A stretch of DNA of 64,000 bases from a virus: IMG/VR virus record IMGVR_UViG_3300045911_000143, positions 1 to 64,000 of that record, one strand, 5' to 3'. The number at the start of each line of letters is the position of its first letter. Position 1 is the first letter of the stretch. The notes under the pieces were generated by a model that was not told where the DNA came from, ran no database searches, and was given only the letters and a program-made list of their open reading frames with translations. This document shows positions 25,995 to 34,211 of this stretch, piece by piece. The translations under genes and the position numbers were made by a program.

Positions 25995-27037
25995 GAATAG
26001 AAGAAGATGTAAAGTTAGATTTTAGTGATGTTTTAATTAGGCCAAAGAGAAGTTCACTTTCTTCAAGAAAAGATGTTTCATTGAATAGAACTTTTAAGAT
26101 GAAACATAGACCTGATAAGTCTATTACCGGAGTTCCTATCATAGCCGCTAACATGGATGGTGTTGGTACATTCGAGATGGCTGATGCTTTTATGAAGCAC
26201 GAAGCATTTGTCGCAGTTACTAAACATTACTCATTATCAGATTTGACATCATTTTATAATCGTGATCTTGTTACCGTGGATAGGGTCTTCTATTCTGTCG
26301 GCTTGAATGATCTTGACTTACAGAAACTCGATCTATTCTTGAATGATAATAATTTACAGCCATATGTAAGAGATAATATAATGCTTTGTTTAGATGTTGC
26401 TAATGGTTATTCTCAAAAATTTATTGATTTTATTTTGAGAATACGTGAAAAATATAATCCTCGTGCGATCATGGCTGGAAATGTTGTTACTGCTGAAATG
26501 ACAGAAGAATTGATTCTTTCCGGTGCCGATATTGTAAAAATTGGTATTGGTCCCGGTTCAGCATGTACCACCAGAAGAGTTGCAGGTGTTGGTTACCCGC
26601 AATTATCGGCGATTATAGAATGCGCTGATGCGGCACATGGTTTGGGTGGGCTTGTATGTTCAGACGGTGGTTGTACGGTCCCCGGTGACTTCTCGAAGGC
26701 TTTTGGGGCTGGTGCAGACTTCATCATGGCTGGAGGAATATTTGCTGGTCACGATCAAGGTGGCGGTGAAGTTATAGATGGTAAAGTTCAATTCTATGGT
26801 ATGAGTTCTGACACTGCCATGAAAAAACATCATGGTGGAGTTGCTGAATATCGTGCTTCGGAAGGAAGAACTGTTTTTGTCCCCTATAAGGGTGATGTTA
26901 ATAACACTCTTAGTGAAATTCTAGGAGGTGTTCGTAGTTGTATGACATACATCGGTGCTGCATCTTTAAAGGAGATTTCTAAGAGATGTACATTTGTAAG
27001 GGTTAATAGACAATTAAATACAATTTTTGATAAATGA
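25991..27037 (+). CDS. guaC: GMP reductase
   Basis: 348 aa, the length of E. coli GuaC (347). It converts GMP to IMP with NADPH. Signature G-I-G-P-G-S-A-C193-T-T-R with the catalytic cysteine, [13 protein letters not shown] and Y-G-M-S-S are all present. No CBS domains, which separates it from IMP dehydrogenase. ATGA overlap with the Pth2-like gene. It would shift guanine nucleotides back toward adenine, in keeping with an AT-rich genome (inference). Confidence 0.9.
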   Translation: MRIEEDVKLDFSDVLIRPKRSSLSSRKDVSLNRTFKMKHRPDKSITGVPIIAANMDGVGTFEMADAFMKHEAFVAVTKHYSLSDLTSFYNRDLVTVDRVFYSVGLNDLDLQKLDLFLNDNNLQPYVRDNIMLCLDVANGYSQKFIDFILRIREKYNPRAIMAGNVVTAEMTEELILSGADIVKIGIGPGSACTTRRVAGVGYPQLSAIIECADAAHGLGGLVCSDGGCTVPGDFSKAFGAGADFIMAGGIFAGHDQGGGEVIDGKVQFYGMSSDTAMKKHHGGVAEYRASEGRTVFVPYKGDVNNTLSEILGGVRSCMTYIGAASLKEISKRCTFVRVNRQLNTIFDK

Positions 27038-27044
27038 GGATTAT

Positions 27045-27392
27045 ATGAATACAGAAAATATTTTTTGTTATAGATTATTGAATGGGCAAGATATTATTGG
27101 TAAATTTAATAGAGAGCAAGATGGTAAGATATACCTAGACAATGCGTTAGCGTATGTTATTAGTGAAGGGAAGACCGATAATGGACAACCAGCTTTGTCC
27201 TTTGCTTTTGTCCCACTATCATTTGCATCTACTAGAAATCCAGAAGAAGTTAGATATGGAATTTCTATTGAGTTAGAAAAGACTGCCATATGTTTTAAGT
27301 ATGATTTAGCAAAAGATTATATTGAAGCTTATCTTCAACAAATTTCTATAGTTCAAAAAATCTCTAAACCCGGACTTATAATTCCCGGATAA
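27045..27392 (+). CDS. Sm/LSm-like small protein
   Basis: 115 aa from ATG 27045 (TGAGGATTAT upstream). Y-R-L-L-N-G-Q-D-I-I-G-K-F, D-G-K-I-Y-L-D-N-A-L and a C-terminal helical tail ending in a Pro motif fit the Sm-like (Hfq-type) proteins reported from cyanophages. RNA binding is possible but unproven. Confidence 0.5.
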   Translation: MNTENIFCYRLLNGQDIIGKFNREQDGKIYLDNALAYVISEGKTDNGQPALSFAFVPLSFASTRNPEEVRYGISIELEKTAICFKYDLAKDYIEAYLQQISIVQKISKPGLIIPG

Positions 27393-27443
27393 TTTGACAA
27401 CATGCAAAAATCAGGTAAGATAACTAGAACAACAGGAGAAAAT

Positions 27444-27722
27444 ATGTATTATTCAGTTTATTTCAAAGATGAAGAATCCGCATGGATGGGCCAAATAAAT
27501 GATAATGGTGAAATCGATACCTTTATCCCTTTAGATATCAATAATGAATCTGTGGTTCCCTATACTTTATATTATAGTATCGTTGAAGAGAATGGTGACG
27601 ATTTTACGATCACAAATATAGATTTTAAGCCAATTGATCCAGAGTTTATAGGAAATGATGCTGAGATTTTTGAATTGGCTAATTCGATGCTAAATTATTT
27701 TAAATCTAAAAAATTGCACTGA
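27444..27722 (+). CDS. Hypothetical protein
   Basis: 92 aa from ATG 27444, preceded by ACAGGAGAAAAT; the frame opens earlier at 27402 without a good site. Acidic. Ends convergently with the next minus gene, overlapping 17 bp. Confidence 0.55.
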   Translation: MYYSVYFKDEESAWMGQINDNGEIDTFIPLDINNESVVPYTLYYSIVEENGDDFTITNIDFKPIDPEFIGNDAEIFELANSMLNYFKSKKLH

Positions 27723-27987
27723 ATTCAAGTTTGTGTCTTTGCTGTTTAAAATCTGATATTAATAATTCAAGATCACCCCAGTTTTTTGGGTGTCTTGTGT
27801 AACATAAAAATGGCTGGTTTGTGTTTTCGTCATAATGAATCCAAAAGCCTACAGTACCAAAATATGACATGTTATTATAATCTGATTTACGCTTGTTTAT
27901 TTTTGCTTTCAATATTAAAAAATCATATATCTCATCAAGCAATGGTTGAAGATTTTCACTTCTATTCTGAATTTTAATTTGACCCAT
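27706..27987 (-). CDS. Hypothetical protein
   Basis: 93 aa, overlaps the upstream minus gene by 14 bp. Contains H-P-K-N-W-G-D, similar to N-P-K-H-W in the 117-aa protein at 25196. Unknown. Confidence 0.5.
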   Translation of the reverse strand: MGQIKIQNRSENLQPLLDEIYDFLILKAKINKRKSDYNNMSYFGTVGFWIHYDENTNQPFLCYTRHPKNWGDLELLISDFKQQRHKLEFSAIF

Positions 27988-28246
27988 ACATCACCTTCAT
28001 TTTATGAGCATTTTTATTTAGCCATGCACTTAGGAGCATGAAATTATAATCTAACATATACCGAATTACAAAATCTTTGATTTGCTCATAATAACAAAAG
28101 TTTTTATGCCTTTTAAACTTAAAAGTTAAAGGTATTCTCTTATCTGTATAATCAATAAAAATATAATCGAAAATCTCCCCATCTTCTTCATTATTGAAAC
28201 AATACCAGTAATTGATCTTAGATGTCTCTATATTTTTTTCGATCAT
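27974..28246 (-). CDS. Hypothetical protein
   Basis: 90 aa, aromatic-rich. First gene of a two-gene minus operon. Unknown. Confidence 0.5.
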   Translation of the reverse strand: MIEKNIETSKINYWYCFNNEEDGEIFDYIFIDYTDKRIPLTFKFKRHKNFCYYEQIKDFVIRYMLDYNFMLLSAWLNKNAHKMKVMYGSN

Positions 28247-28286
28247 TTTAACTATACATAAATAGTAATAATATTTATAATAAAAT

Positions 28287-28895
28287 ATGGAACTTTTTAA
28301 GAGAATTTTAATTGAGGAAGGCGAAAGGGCAGCAGACGCTCAAGTTAAACATGCCATTTCTGTTATTAACAAAATATATAATGAATGGAAAAAAACAAAG
28401 AGAAGAATTAACGCTGTTGATATTATAACAACATCGATCAATAAAATTTCTAATATATCTCCAGCACTATTACCTTTCATTCACGATGCTGCAAAATTGA
28501 AATTAGTAATAATTATAACTAGATGTATGGATTCACCACCTTGGGAAGATATATCAAGACTAGAAAAAAGATATAAAAAACTATTCCCATTAATAAAATT
28601 ACTACAGAACATAACTTCTACATCTGAAAGTGGCGGTAGTTTGAGAGAAGTTATAATGACAAGACTTAGTGCCAATATTTGTTATAATGACAAGACTTGT
28701 AAAACTTTTGTTGGATATGAACCGATAATATCAAAAAATTATTTGAAGTATCTGTTAGGAACAAAACAGGTAGAGAAAGCATATAGAATGCAATCTCTAC
28801 CATTACCCGATGATTTTGAAAGATTGATTGAAACTTTAAAAATAAATCACGAAAAGGCAAAATCAAAGTTCGAAAAACAAACTTCCGTTGAATAG
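28287..28895 (+). CDS. Hypothetical helical protein with capsid-targeting-like leader
   Basis: 202 aa, mostly helical and basic. Leader MELFKRILIE-EGE contains an L-I-E site. Preceded by CATAAATA, a late-promoter variant, at about 28257. Overlaps convergently with the metallophosphoesterase gene by 33 bp. Function unknown. Confidence 0.5.
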   Translation: MELFKRILIEEGERAADAQVKHAISVINKIYNEWKKTKRRINAVDIITTSINKISNISPALLPFIHDAAKLKLVIIITRCMDSPPWEDISRLEKRYKKLFPLIKLLQNITSTSESGGSLREVIMTRLSANICYNDKTCKTFVGYEPIISKNYLKYLLGTKQVEKAYRMQSLPLPDDFERLIETLKINHEKAKSKFEKQTSVE

Positions 28896-29651
28896 TGGAT
28901 TTTCACTACCATTGGAAGAATTTGAATAACCTCTTGGATTACAAATAATTCTCGTTTCACCAATAGTGTAGTCAAAACTGTCATGGGTGTGACCATGCAA
29001 CCAGTAGTCAGGCCCATTCTCTTCAATCAGATAATCATATTCATTGCAGAATCCATATGAAACATCGTCCGTTTTATAAATGTCTGCAATCGATTGCCAA
29101 GAAGGGCCATGATGCGTGACCACCACAGTTTTCAGTCCCTGTTTTTTATACTCCCTAAATGTTTTAAAAATATAATCCTTTGATTTTTTGTTTAATCCAA
29201 CGGTATGAATAGCTCTGAGTTTATACTTATAAGGTTCAGAGTCTGTACCAATTCTTATGTTCCTATAATCATTCAAAGAATTTTCTACCTTCCAAGAAAC
29301 TAAGGGGCAGTTATTTTTCAAATCAGTCCATAGTGTAGCTCCTATAAAGGCCACTCCATTCTTTACGAATGACGAGTCATTCAAGTAATGGAAGTTTTTA
29401 AAGCCAAGGCTATTAAAAGTATTATGCACCTTATGGATGCAAGAGCCATAGAACTCGTGGTTTCCTGCAACTAGAATAACATCTTCAAATCTAGAACAAG
29501 TTTCTTCCAAGAAAGGAATATAACTAGATGGTTTTTCGATCACACAGATATCACCCGCCAACACAAGCGTGGAAGAGGAATCTTCTAAAGTTTGCGGGAT
29601 ATTAAAAATGCAAAACTCATTATGTAGATCACTAAGAAGTCTTATTTTCAT
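28863..29651 (-). CDS. Calcineurin-like metallophosphoesterase
   Basis: 262 aa from ATG 29651 (MKIRLLSDLHNEF); an in-frame ATG lies 33 bp upstream. Motifs: S-D-L-H, L-A-G-D-I, V-A-G-N-H-E-F, T-H-H-G-P-S, H-G-H-T-H. This is the bacterial metallophosphoesterase type rather than the PPP type. Substrate unknown. Confidence 0.85.
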   Translation of the reverse strand: MKIRLLSDLHNEFCIFNIPQTLEDSSSTLVLAGDICVIEKPSSYIPFLEETCSRFEDVILVAGNHEFYGSCIHKVHNTFNSLGFKNFHYLNDSSFVKNGVAFIGATLWTDLKNNCPLVSWKVENSLNDYRNIRIGTDSEPYKYKLRAIHTVGLNKKSKDYIFKTFREYKKQGLKTVVVTHHGPSWQSIADIYKTDDVSYGFCNEYDYLIEENGPDYWLHGHTHDSFDYTIGETRIICNPRGYSNSSNGSENPLFNGSLFFEL

Positions 29652-29697
29652 AAACTTAAATAAATATTTACATACTGTTATCATACGAGGTATTTAA

Positions 29698-30417
29698 ATG
29701 GAAGTCAATAGAAAGTTTGGTAGAATAGAAGTTTTAGACAGCAGGGATTCACTATATCCAGTTTCTACCATGTTACCACAGCAAAATTTTATCGAAGAAA
29801 AATATTGGTGGGCTGATGGATGGTGGGGTGACCAAAGAGATACATCGGAATGTGTTGCTTATTCTTGGATACATTGGTTAGAAGATGGCCCTGTTGTACA
29901 AGATGGAATTGAAAACCGTGCAAAACCTATCTTCAATCCAACTTCCTTTTATAAGGAAGCACAATTGAGAGATGGATTTCCCGGAAATAATTACAATGGT
30001 TCTTCTGTAAGAGCAGGTGCCAAAATTCTTAAAGAATTAGGTATTATAAAAGAATATAGATGGGCTTTTAGTTTATCCGATGTGGTTGGATGTTTACTAA
30101 ATTTAGGCCCCGTAGTGGTAGGCACGAAATGGTATGGCGACATGTATAAGCCAAATAGCCGTGGGTTTGTTAAACTATCTGGGGCTGATATGGGCGGCCA
30201 TGCATATTTACTGAATGGTGTGAACACCAAAGAGCAAGTGATTAGATTTAAAAACTCTTGGGGTAGAAAATGGGGGGATGATGGCCACGGTTATATCAGT
30301 TTTAAAGATTTTGCTGAATTACTGACTAGAAATGGTGATGCATGTATTGCATTTGAAGTCAAATTAGATAAACTACCATTACTAGAGAATTTAAGCCCAG
30401 CAGTTGATCAAATGTAA
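29698..30417 (+). CDS. Papain-like (C1A) cysteine peptidase
   Basis: 239 aa. Active-site pattern: Q-R-D-T-S-E-C52-V-A-Y-S-W, G-G-H168-A-Y-L-L-N-G-V, F-K-N186-S-W-G-R-K-W-G-D-D-G-H-G-Y-I. No signal peptide and no clear pro-domain, so it would act inside the cell or in the virion. Targets unknown; processing of host or phage proteins is possible. Rare in T4-like phages. Confidence 0.85.
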   Translation: MEVNRKFGRIEVLDSRDSLYPVSTMLPQQNFIEEKYWWADGWWGDQRDTSECVAYSWIHWLEDGPVVQDGIENRAKPIFNPTSFYKEAQLRDGFPGNNYNGSSVRAGAKILKELGIIKEYRWAFSLSDVVGCLLNLGPVVVGTKWYGDMYKPNSRGFVKLSGADMGGHAYLLNGVNTKEQVIRFKNSWGRKWGDDGHGYISFKDFAELLTRNGDACIAFEVKLDKLPLLENLSPAVDQM

Positions 30418-30487
30418 CAAAGATCAAAAGTTCTTTCGTATATTCTTCTAGTAATTCATCCCAATATTAATTTTGAAATTTACATTT

Positions 30488-30931
30488 TTAAATTTTGCTT
30501 TTGAAGAGTCTAACATAATTTTCTATTGTTGTTGAATCTCCATTAAAGGTTTTCATTGCTAACTTAATTAATTTAGACTCTTTTTCTAATTTATTTTGCT
30601 CTACAAATTCTTTTATTTGCTCTTTCAATGTTTTTACAGTTGGTGCAAAATCTTTCTTAATTTCTTTTTCTTTCAATAACTTACGATAATTTTCTGGGTT
30701 TTTCTTATATCGATCCCAATTCGTCGGCTTTTCTTCGGTTTTATACAGATCATTCTTGTCCACAATAAAACCAAAGAAACCTTCAGGACAATCTATCTCT
30801 ATGGTGTTGGTGAAATCGTTTTTTGATAAAACTTCACCAATGTATTCTATTTTGCCCTTTTTGTCTTTATCGACAAACTTAACAAAGTCACCAATATTGA
30901 CTTCTTCTAATTTATTAAACTTAGATTCCAT
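30488..30931 (-). CDS. Hypothetical charged protein
   Basis: 147 aa from ATG 30931, with a CATAAATA late-promoter variant just upstream. N-terminal part (I-G-D-F-V-K-F, G-x-V-L) looks like a small beta barrel; the C-terminal half is Lys/Glu-rich and helical. Unknown function. Confidence 0.6.
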   Translation of the reverse strand: MESKFNKLEEVNIGDFVKFVDKDKKGKIEYIGEVLSKNDFTNTIEIDCPEGFFGFIVDKNDLYKTEEKPTNWDRYKKNPENYRKLLKEKEIKKDFAPTVKTLKEQIKEFVEQNKLEKESKLIKLAMKTFNGDSTTIENYVRLFKSKI

Positions 30932-30950
30932 GCGCCTATTTATGTGAAAA

Positions 30951-30970
30951 AAGCCGGATTGCACCGGCTT
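30951..30970 (-). terminator. Terminator of the tRNA transcript
   Basis: AAGCCGG-TGCAAT-CCGGCTT stem with a U-run on the minus strand, 11 bp after the tRNA CCA. Confidence 0.8.
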
Positions 30971-30980
30971 CCTATGGATT

Positions 30981-31067
30981 TGGTGCTGGCGGTGAGATTC
31001 GAACTCACGAAGGCTTTACGCCGCCTACTTACAAGGCAGGTCCAATTGGCCGCTATGGGACACCAGC
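30981..31067 (-). tRNA. Class II tRNA with UGU anticodon (nominal tRNA-Thr)
   Basis: 87 nt, CCA encoded. Acceptor GCTGGTG/CGCCAGC (one T-G pair), anticodon stem CCTGC/GTAGG with loop CTTGTAA (anticodon UGU, reads ACA), T-arm GTGAG-TTCGAAT-CTCAC, discriminator A. The variable region is 15 nt with its own GGC/GCC stem, a feature of Leu, Ser and Tyr tRNAs, and the D-arm sequence AGCGGCCAA also resembles tRNA-Tyr. The anticodon and body therefore disagree about identity. Confidence 0.85.
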
Positions 31068-31142
31068 ATTTTACATATTTAGTCTACTCAAAATTAATCT
31101 GAGTGTCAACCTCATCAATAAATAATAAAAAAAATAAAATTT

Positions 31143-32000
31143 ATGAAAATTGATGACATTTTATATGAATCTGTAAGTTTCTTCGTTGACAGTAATACAG
31201 ATGATAAAAGCGAGAACTACAAAGACTTATTATCGCTGGCAAACTTCATGTCGAATCAGTTGTTTTATAACCATATAAAACCTGACACATTTTTTTATAA
31301 ATTCTTACAAAGCAAAAAAGATGAAGATGGGCGTGTACGCTGGTGGCGAATGGAACCAGACGGTGACGATCATTTTGAAAAAACCGGCACAATAAACCTG
31401 TATCTGCCAAATGGTTTCATAAACGATAAATGGTGGCCCACATTCAAGAAACATCTATACGACATGATCCAAAGTTTAGATGAGCGAGTCACTGTTGGTA
31501 AAATAAAAATAGAAGGACACTGGAACAATCGTTCCAATTGGTCAGAAAAAAACTCTTGGGAAAATAGAAAAAGATTGCCTTATAACGAGGGAGAACCTGT
31601 TGCCAACATTGGAGTGATTAGAATTCCAATCTTAAAGAATGAAGTCACAGTAGAAGATAAACCAGAGATGACAATTGCAAATACAAATGTTGCTTCGCTA
31701 TTGAGAATTTTGGGATTGGATTCTAACACTCTAATGGGTACTATTAGAAATAAAGACATTCCAAAGTTATTGCTTCGAATTAAAAACATTTCAGAAGACA
31801 GGCTGAAGCAAGAGCAAAGGCCAACGACAAGCTCTCAGGAGGCTAGGATAGGCGATGTAGATGGTAGGCGAGGGATCATAAGAGGTCCAATGGTGATCGA
31901 CATGGGACTCGATGTAGATCGAATCAGGGGGTATTTAAACCGTTTGCAAGAGATATTGATTTACGCTCATAAAAATGGAAAAGATGTCAGCTACAATTAA
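31143..32000 (+). CDS. Hypothetical protein with capsid-targeting-like leader
   Basis: 285 aa. Leader MKIDDILYE-SVSF carries an L-Y-E site. Middle part Trp-rich and beta-like, C-terminus helical and basic. No clear ribosome-binding site. No family recognised. Confidence 0.6.
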   Translation: MKIDDILYESVSFFVDSNTDDKSENYKDLLSLANFMSNQLFYNHIKPDTFFYKFLQSKKDEDGRVRWWRMEPDGDDHFEKTGTINLYLPNGFINDKWWPTFKKHLYDMIQSLDERVTVGKIKIEGHWNNRSNWSEKNSWENRKRLPYNEGEPVANIGVIRIPILKNEVTVEDKPEMTIANTNVASLLRILGLDSNTLMGTIRNKDIPKLLLRIKNISEDRLKQEQRPTTSSQEARIGDVDGRRGIIRGPMVIDMGLDVDRIRGYLNRLQEILIYAHKNGKDVSYN

Positions 32001-32066
32001 ATGCTATATCTATTGATTCAACTTTCATTCATTGATAAAATATAAACTACCAATAGGAAATAAATC

Positions 32067-32474
32067 ATGAAGTCCTTCAGAAACATGCGCCACAATGATT
32101 TTGTAATTTCAATCGCGGTTTTAATCGTATCAGCCATAATGCTCATTGGAACCCTATTTGTGAATGCAAAAATAAATGAATCATCACAACAAGTCTCACA
32201 TCAAACCAACCCTGAACATGTCGCCAAATGTTCCCTGCTCTACATAATGACAGGAGATGAAGCAGCGTCCCTGACAATATTATCCTTGCATGATGGCAAA
32301 GAAGAAGCTATTAGACATCTAGAATTTGAAGTAGGATTAATAACGCAAATAGAAACAAGACCCGATTTACTAAAAAGGGTAGTCAATTCTTATATCAAGT
32401 CTTGCAATATTATAGGTGAAAAATTACCCACGGTATTCATCGATCAAAAAAGACATAGTTATAAAAATCTTTAA
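32067..32474 (+). CDS. Membrane-anchored protein
   Basis: 135 aa: basic N-terminus, one membrane segment at about residues 13-33, then a soluble, probably periplasmic domain with two Cys (about 51 and 111). AGGAAATAAATC precedes the start. It ends directly against the alternative oxidase gene on the other strand. Confidence 0.6.
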   Translation: MKSFRNMRHNDFVISIAVLIVSAIMLIGTLFVNAKINESSQQVSHQTNPEHVAKCSLLYIMTGDEAASLTILSLHDGKEEAIRHLEFEVGLITQIETRPDLLKRVVNSYIKSCNIIGEKLPTVFIDQKRHSYKNL

Positions 32475-33075
32475 TCACCGCAAATCGTACCCATTAGCAA
32501 ATTCGTGATTCACATCTCGATGCTTCATCTCATCATTCCTAACTGCAATCACCACATCTCTCAAGGTTGCAGATGCATCAAGATTCCAATACTTAATGGC
32601 AATCAAAGGTGCAGGAGTATTAGGAATAGAACCAGAATCAATCTCTTTTAAAAACTCCGTATAGCTATAAACTGCCTCTTCCTCAAAGTACCCAACAATT
32701 CTATGTGCAGTCTTAGGAGCAATAATGTATATAATAAGGTAAACATGCCAGAATATACCTTGAGCCAATAGTACCAATAACCTCTCAAACCACGTAGGCT
32801 TTGCAATCTCTATGAAAGTCATCAAGTGCATTCTTTCATTCTCAGCCTCATCCAACAGAGTATGGATTATAGGACCATAGCCTGTTTTCATCTGTCTAAG
32901 ACTCTTAAGATGAATCCACATACCAGCAACCATCCCCGGAACCGCTGCTACAGTTTCCAAAACAACTGCTCTATGACCATATCTCTTTTTAAAGAATGTA
33001 TCAGCAAGGAAACGTAAAGATTTGGTAAAGAGTTTTGCAAACTTATCAGAAAGAGTAATAGGGGGTGTGTGTCAT
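32475..33075 (-). CDS. aox: Alternative oxidase, needing a one-base frameshift
   Basis: The di-iron ubiquinol oxidase signature is complete: [37 protein letters not shown], the six ligands of AOX. It transfers electrons from quinol to oxygen without proton pumping, as a monotopic membrane protein. The good frame is open only from about 33059 and has no ATG; it begins inside a run of five C (33061-33065, minus strand). Starting at ATG 33075 and dropping one C gives [12 protein letters not shown] joined to the oxidase, 199 aa in all. So this is a homopolymer error, a frameshifted gene or a very recent pseudogene. A TTG at 32960 would remove the N-terminal helix. Confidence 0.85.
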
Positions 33076-33096
33076 ATGAATAAGAATTTTCAAGTC

Positions 33097-33104
33097 TATT
33101 TATG
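33097..33104 (-). promoter_or_regulatory. Late-promoter variant before the oxidase
   Basis: Minus-strand CATAAATA 21 bp before the candidate start codon at 33075, like the variants before the genes at 28287 and 30931. Confidence 0.4.
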
Positions 33105-33540
33105 GGGTGTTACCAAAAATTTCCTAGGCCGAAAAAATTTTCTGGGAAAAATTTTTTGAGGTTTGAAATTTCAAAAATATTCGAAAAATGGCTGTGGAAA
33201 TATCGGCAAACTTGTTTTTAAGATTCAGGAATGTGGTAATACCGTGATATAATATTGTAAGAGGTTTAACAAAATTTGTAAGGAATATTGTAAGGAATAT
33301 TGTAAGGAATATTGTAAGGAATATTGTAAGGAATATTGTAAGGAATATTGTAAGGAATATTGTAAAAAGGTTTTAACAAAATTTGTAATTTATATTGTTT
33401 TCGGTCGAGCAACCCCCATACCCTCTATTTTATCACGAAAAAAAAGTAAGTCAATATTTTCCCAAACTTGTTTTTTGCTTTTACGATTGTACTACATAGT
33501 ATCCCCTACAGTATAACATAGCGTTATACTGTAGATCAAG
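33105..33540. other. AT-rich non-coding junction
   Basis: About 430 bp without a gene. It contains oligo-A/T tracts (33115-33185), the iteron array, and at 33506-33534 a perfect 12-bp hairpin CTACAGTATAAC with 5-nt loop that would follow the gene at 33543 on the minus strand. Base composition changes here from strongly AT-rich to mixed. Confidence 0.6.
33262..33392. repeat. 12-bp iteron array flanked by direct repeats
   Basis: Seven exact head-to-tail copies of GGAATATTGTAA (33282-33365) with an eighth partial copy (AATATTGTAAG) at about 33251. The array is bracketed by a near-identical 20-bp sequence (GGTTTAACAAAATTTGTAA on the left, GGTTTTAACAAAATTTGTAA on the right). The layout resembles iterons of replication origins or partition sites. 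Confidence 0.85.
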
Positions 33541-33542
33541 CC

Positions 33543-33719
33543 TTACTCATAGTCCAACTGAATGGTATTATCGGAGTCGCAATAATTAACTGAGGTTATC
33601 GCCGTCCATCCACCCAACGGGGGATAAGGATTTTCATCAGGATCATACACTTGAAAAACTTGAACTTCGGCGTCACTCGGCAACTTTTGCAATTTGGCAA
33701 TTAATTCTGCCACCTTCAT
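33543..33719 (-). CDS. Small hypothetical protein
   Basis: 58 aa from ATG 33719 (AGGGAGAATAAA upstream). M-K-V-A-E-L-I-A-K-L-Q-K-L-P-S-D-A-E-V is a helix-turn opening common in small phage proteins. It directly follows the 42-aa membrane protein. Confidence 0.75.
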   Translation of the reverse strand: MKVAELIAKLQKLPSDAEVQVFQVYDPDENPYPPLGGWTAITSVNYCDSDNTIQLDYE

Positions 33720-33720
33720 T

Positions 33721-33849
33721 TTATTCTCCCTTGATGATTGCTGGAACAAATTGAACCAGCAATTTGATACTACACCAAACGAGGCCAATGATGCAAGCAG
33801 CCTGCGCAAACGGGAGAATGATTACGGAATACCAGAATGATTCAGTCAT
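33721..33849 (-). CDS. Small membrane protein
   Basis: 42 aa from ATG 33849, largely hydrophobic (residues 8-38). Its stop is 1 bp from the next start. Transcribed from the palindromic promoter at 33893-33929. Confidence 0.6.
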   Translation of the reverse strand: MTESFWYSVIILPFAQAACIIGLVWCSIKLLVQFVPAIIKGE

Positions 33850-33892
33850 GCTACTATCTCGTAATCATTCTCATCTTCATGATGGGAAACCC

Positions 33893-33929
33893 TTGACAAT
33901 AGTATTGCATATTGGCATACCGTTGTCAA
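33893..33929 (-). promoter_or_regulatory. Sigma-70 promoter inside a palindrome (copy 1)
   Basis: TTGACA (33929-33924), 17 bp, AATACT (33906-33901). The -35 and the sequence beyond the -10 are arms of an imperfect inverted repeat (TTGACAATAGTAT and its complement with two mismatches). It is the weakest copy of the set of three. Confidence 0.65.
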
Positions 33930-33942
33930 GGGTTATATTACA

Positions 33943-34143
33943 TTAACCGGTGGTCACTGCACTTCCACGGATAAGGCCACCGAAGCCAGCCTTTTCCATC
34001 GCTTCGTTCCACTGGTGCCCGGAGAGTCGCACCACGTGATCCATCTTACCATTGAGGCGAGGCGTGGTGACATTCGGAAGATTGACAAATATGGACTTGC
34101 GGCGACCTTCGACCATGAAGGAAATCAGCGTCAGTTTGTTCAT
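33943..34143 (-). CDS. Small hypothetical protein
   Basis: 66 aa from ATG 34143; a longer open frame upstream is not genic. Basic. GGAGAAAGACA upstream. Own promoter at 34172-34206. Confidence 0.7.
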   Translation of the reverse strand: MNKLTLISFMVEGRRKSIFVNLPNVTTPRLNGKMDHVVRLSGHQWNEAMEKAGFGGLIRGSAVTTG

Positions 34144-34171
34144 TGTCTTTCTCCGGTGAGTGGTGGCGAGT

Positions 34172-34206
34172 GACAACAGTATCGCATATTGGGATACTGT
34201 TGTCAA
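34172..34206 (-). promoter_or_regulatory. Sigma-70 promoter inside a palindrome (copy 2)
   Basis: TTGACA-17-GATACT on the minus strand. GACAACAGTATC (34172-34183) and its exact complement (34193-34204) flank a 9-bp spacer, covering -35 to past the -10. This is the expected shape of a repressor operator. Confidence 0.75.
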
Positions 34207-34211
34207 GGTTC

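Noticed and set aside
33282-33365. CRISPR-like array
   Set aside because: Repeats are 12 bp and directly abutting, with no spacers.
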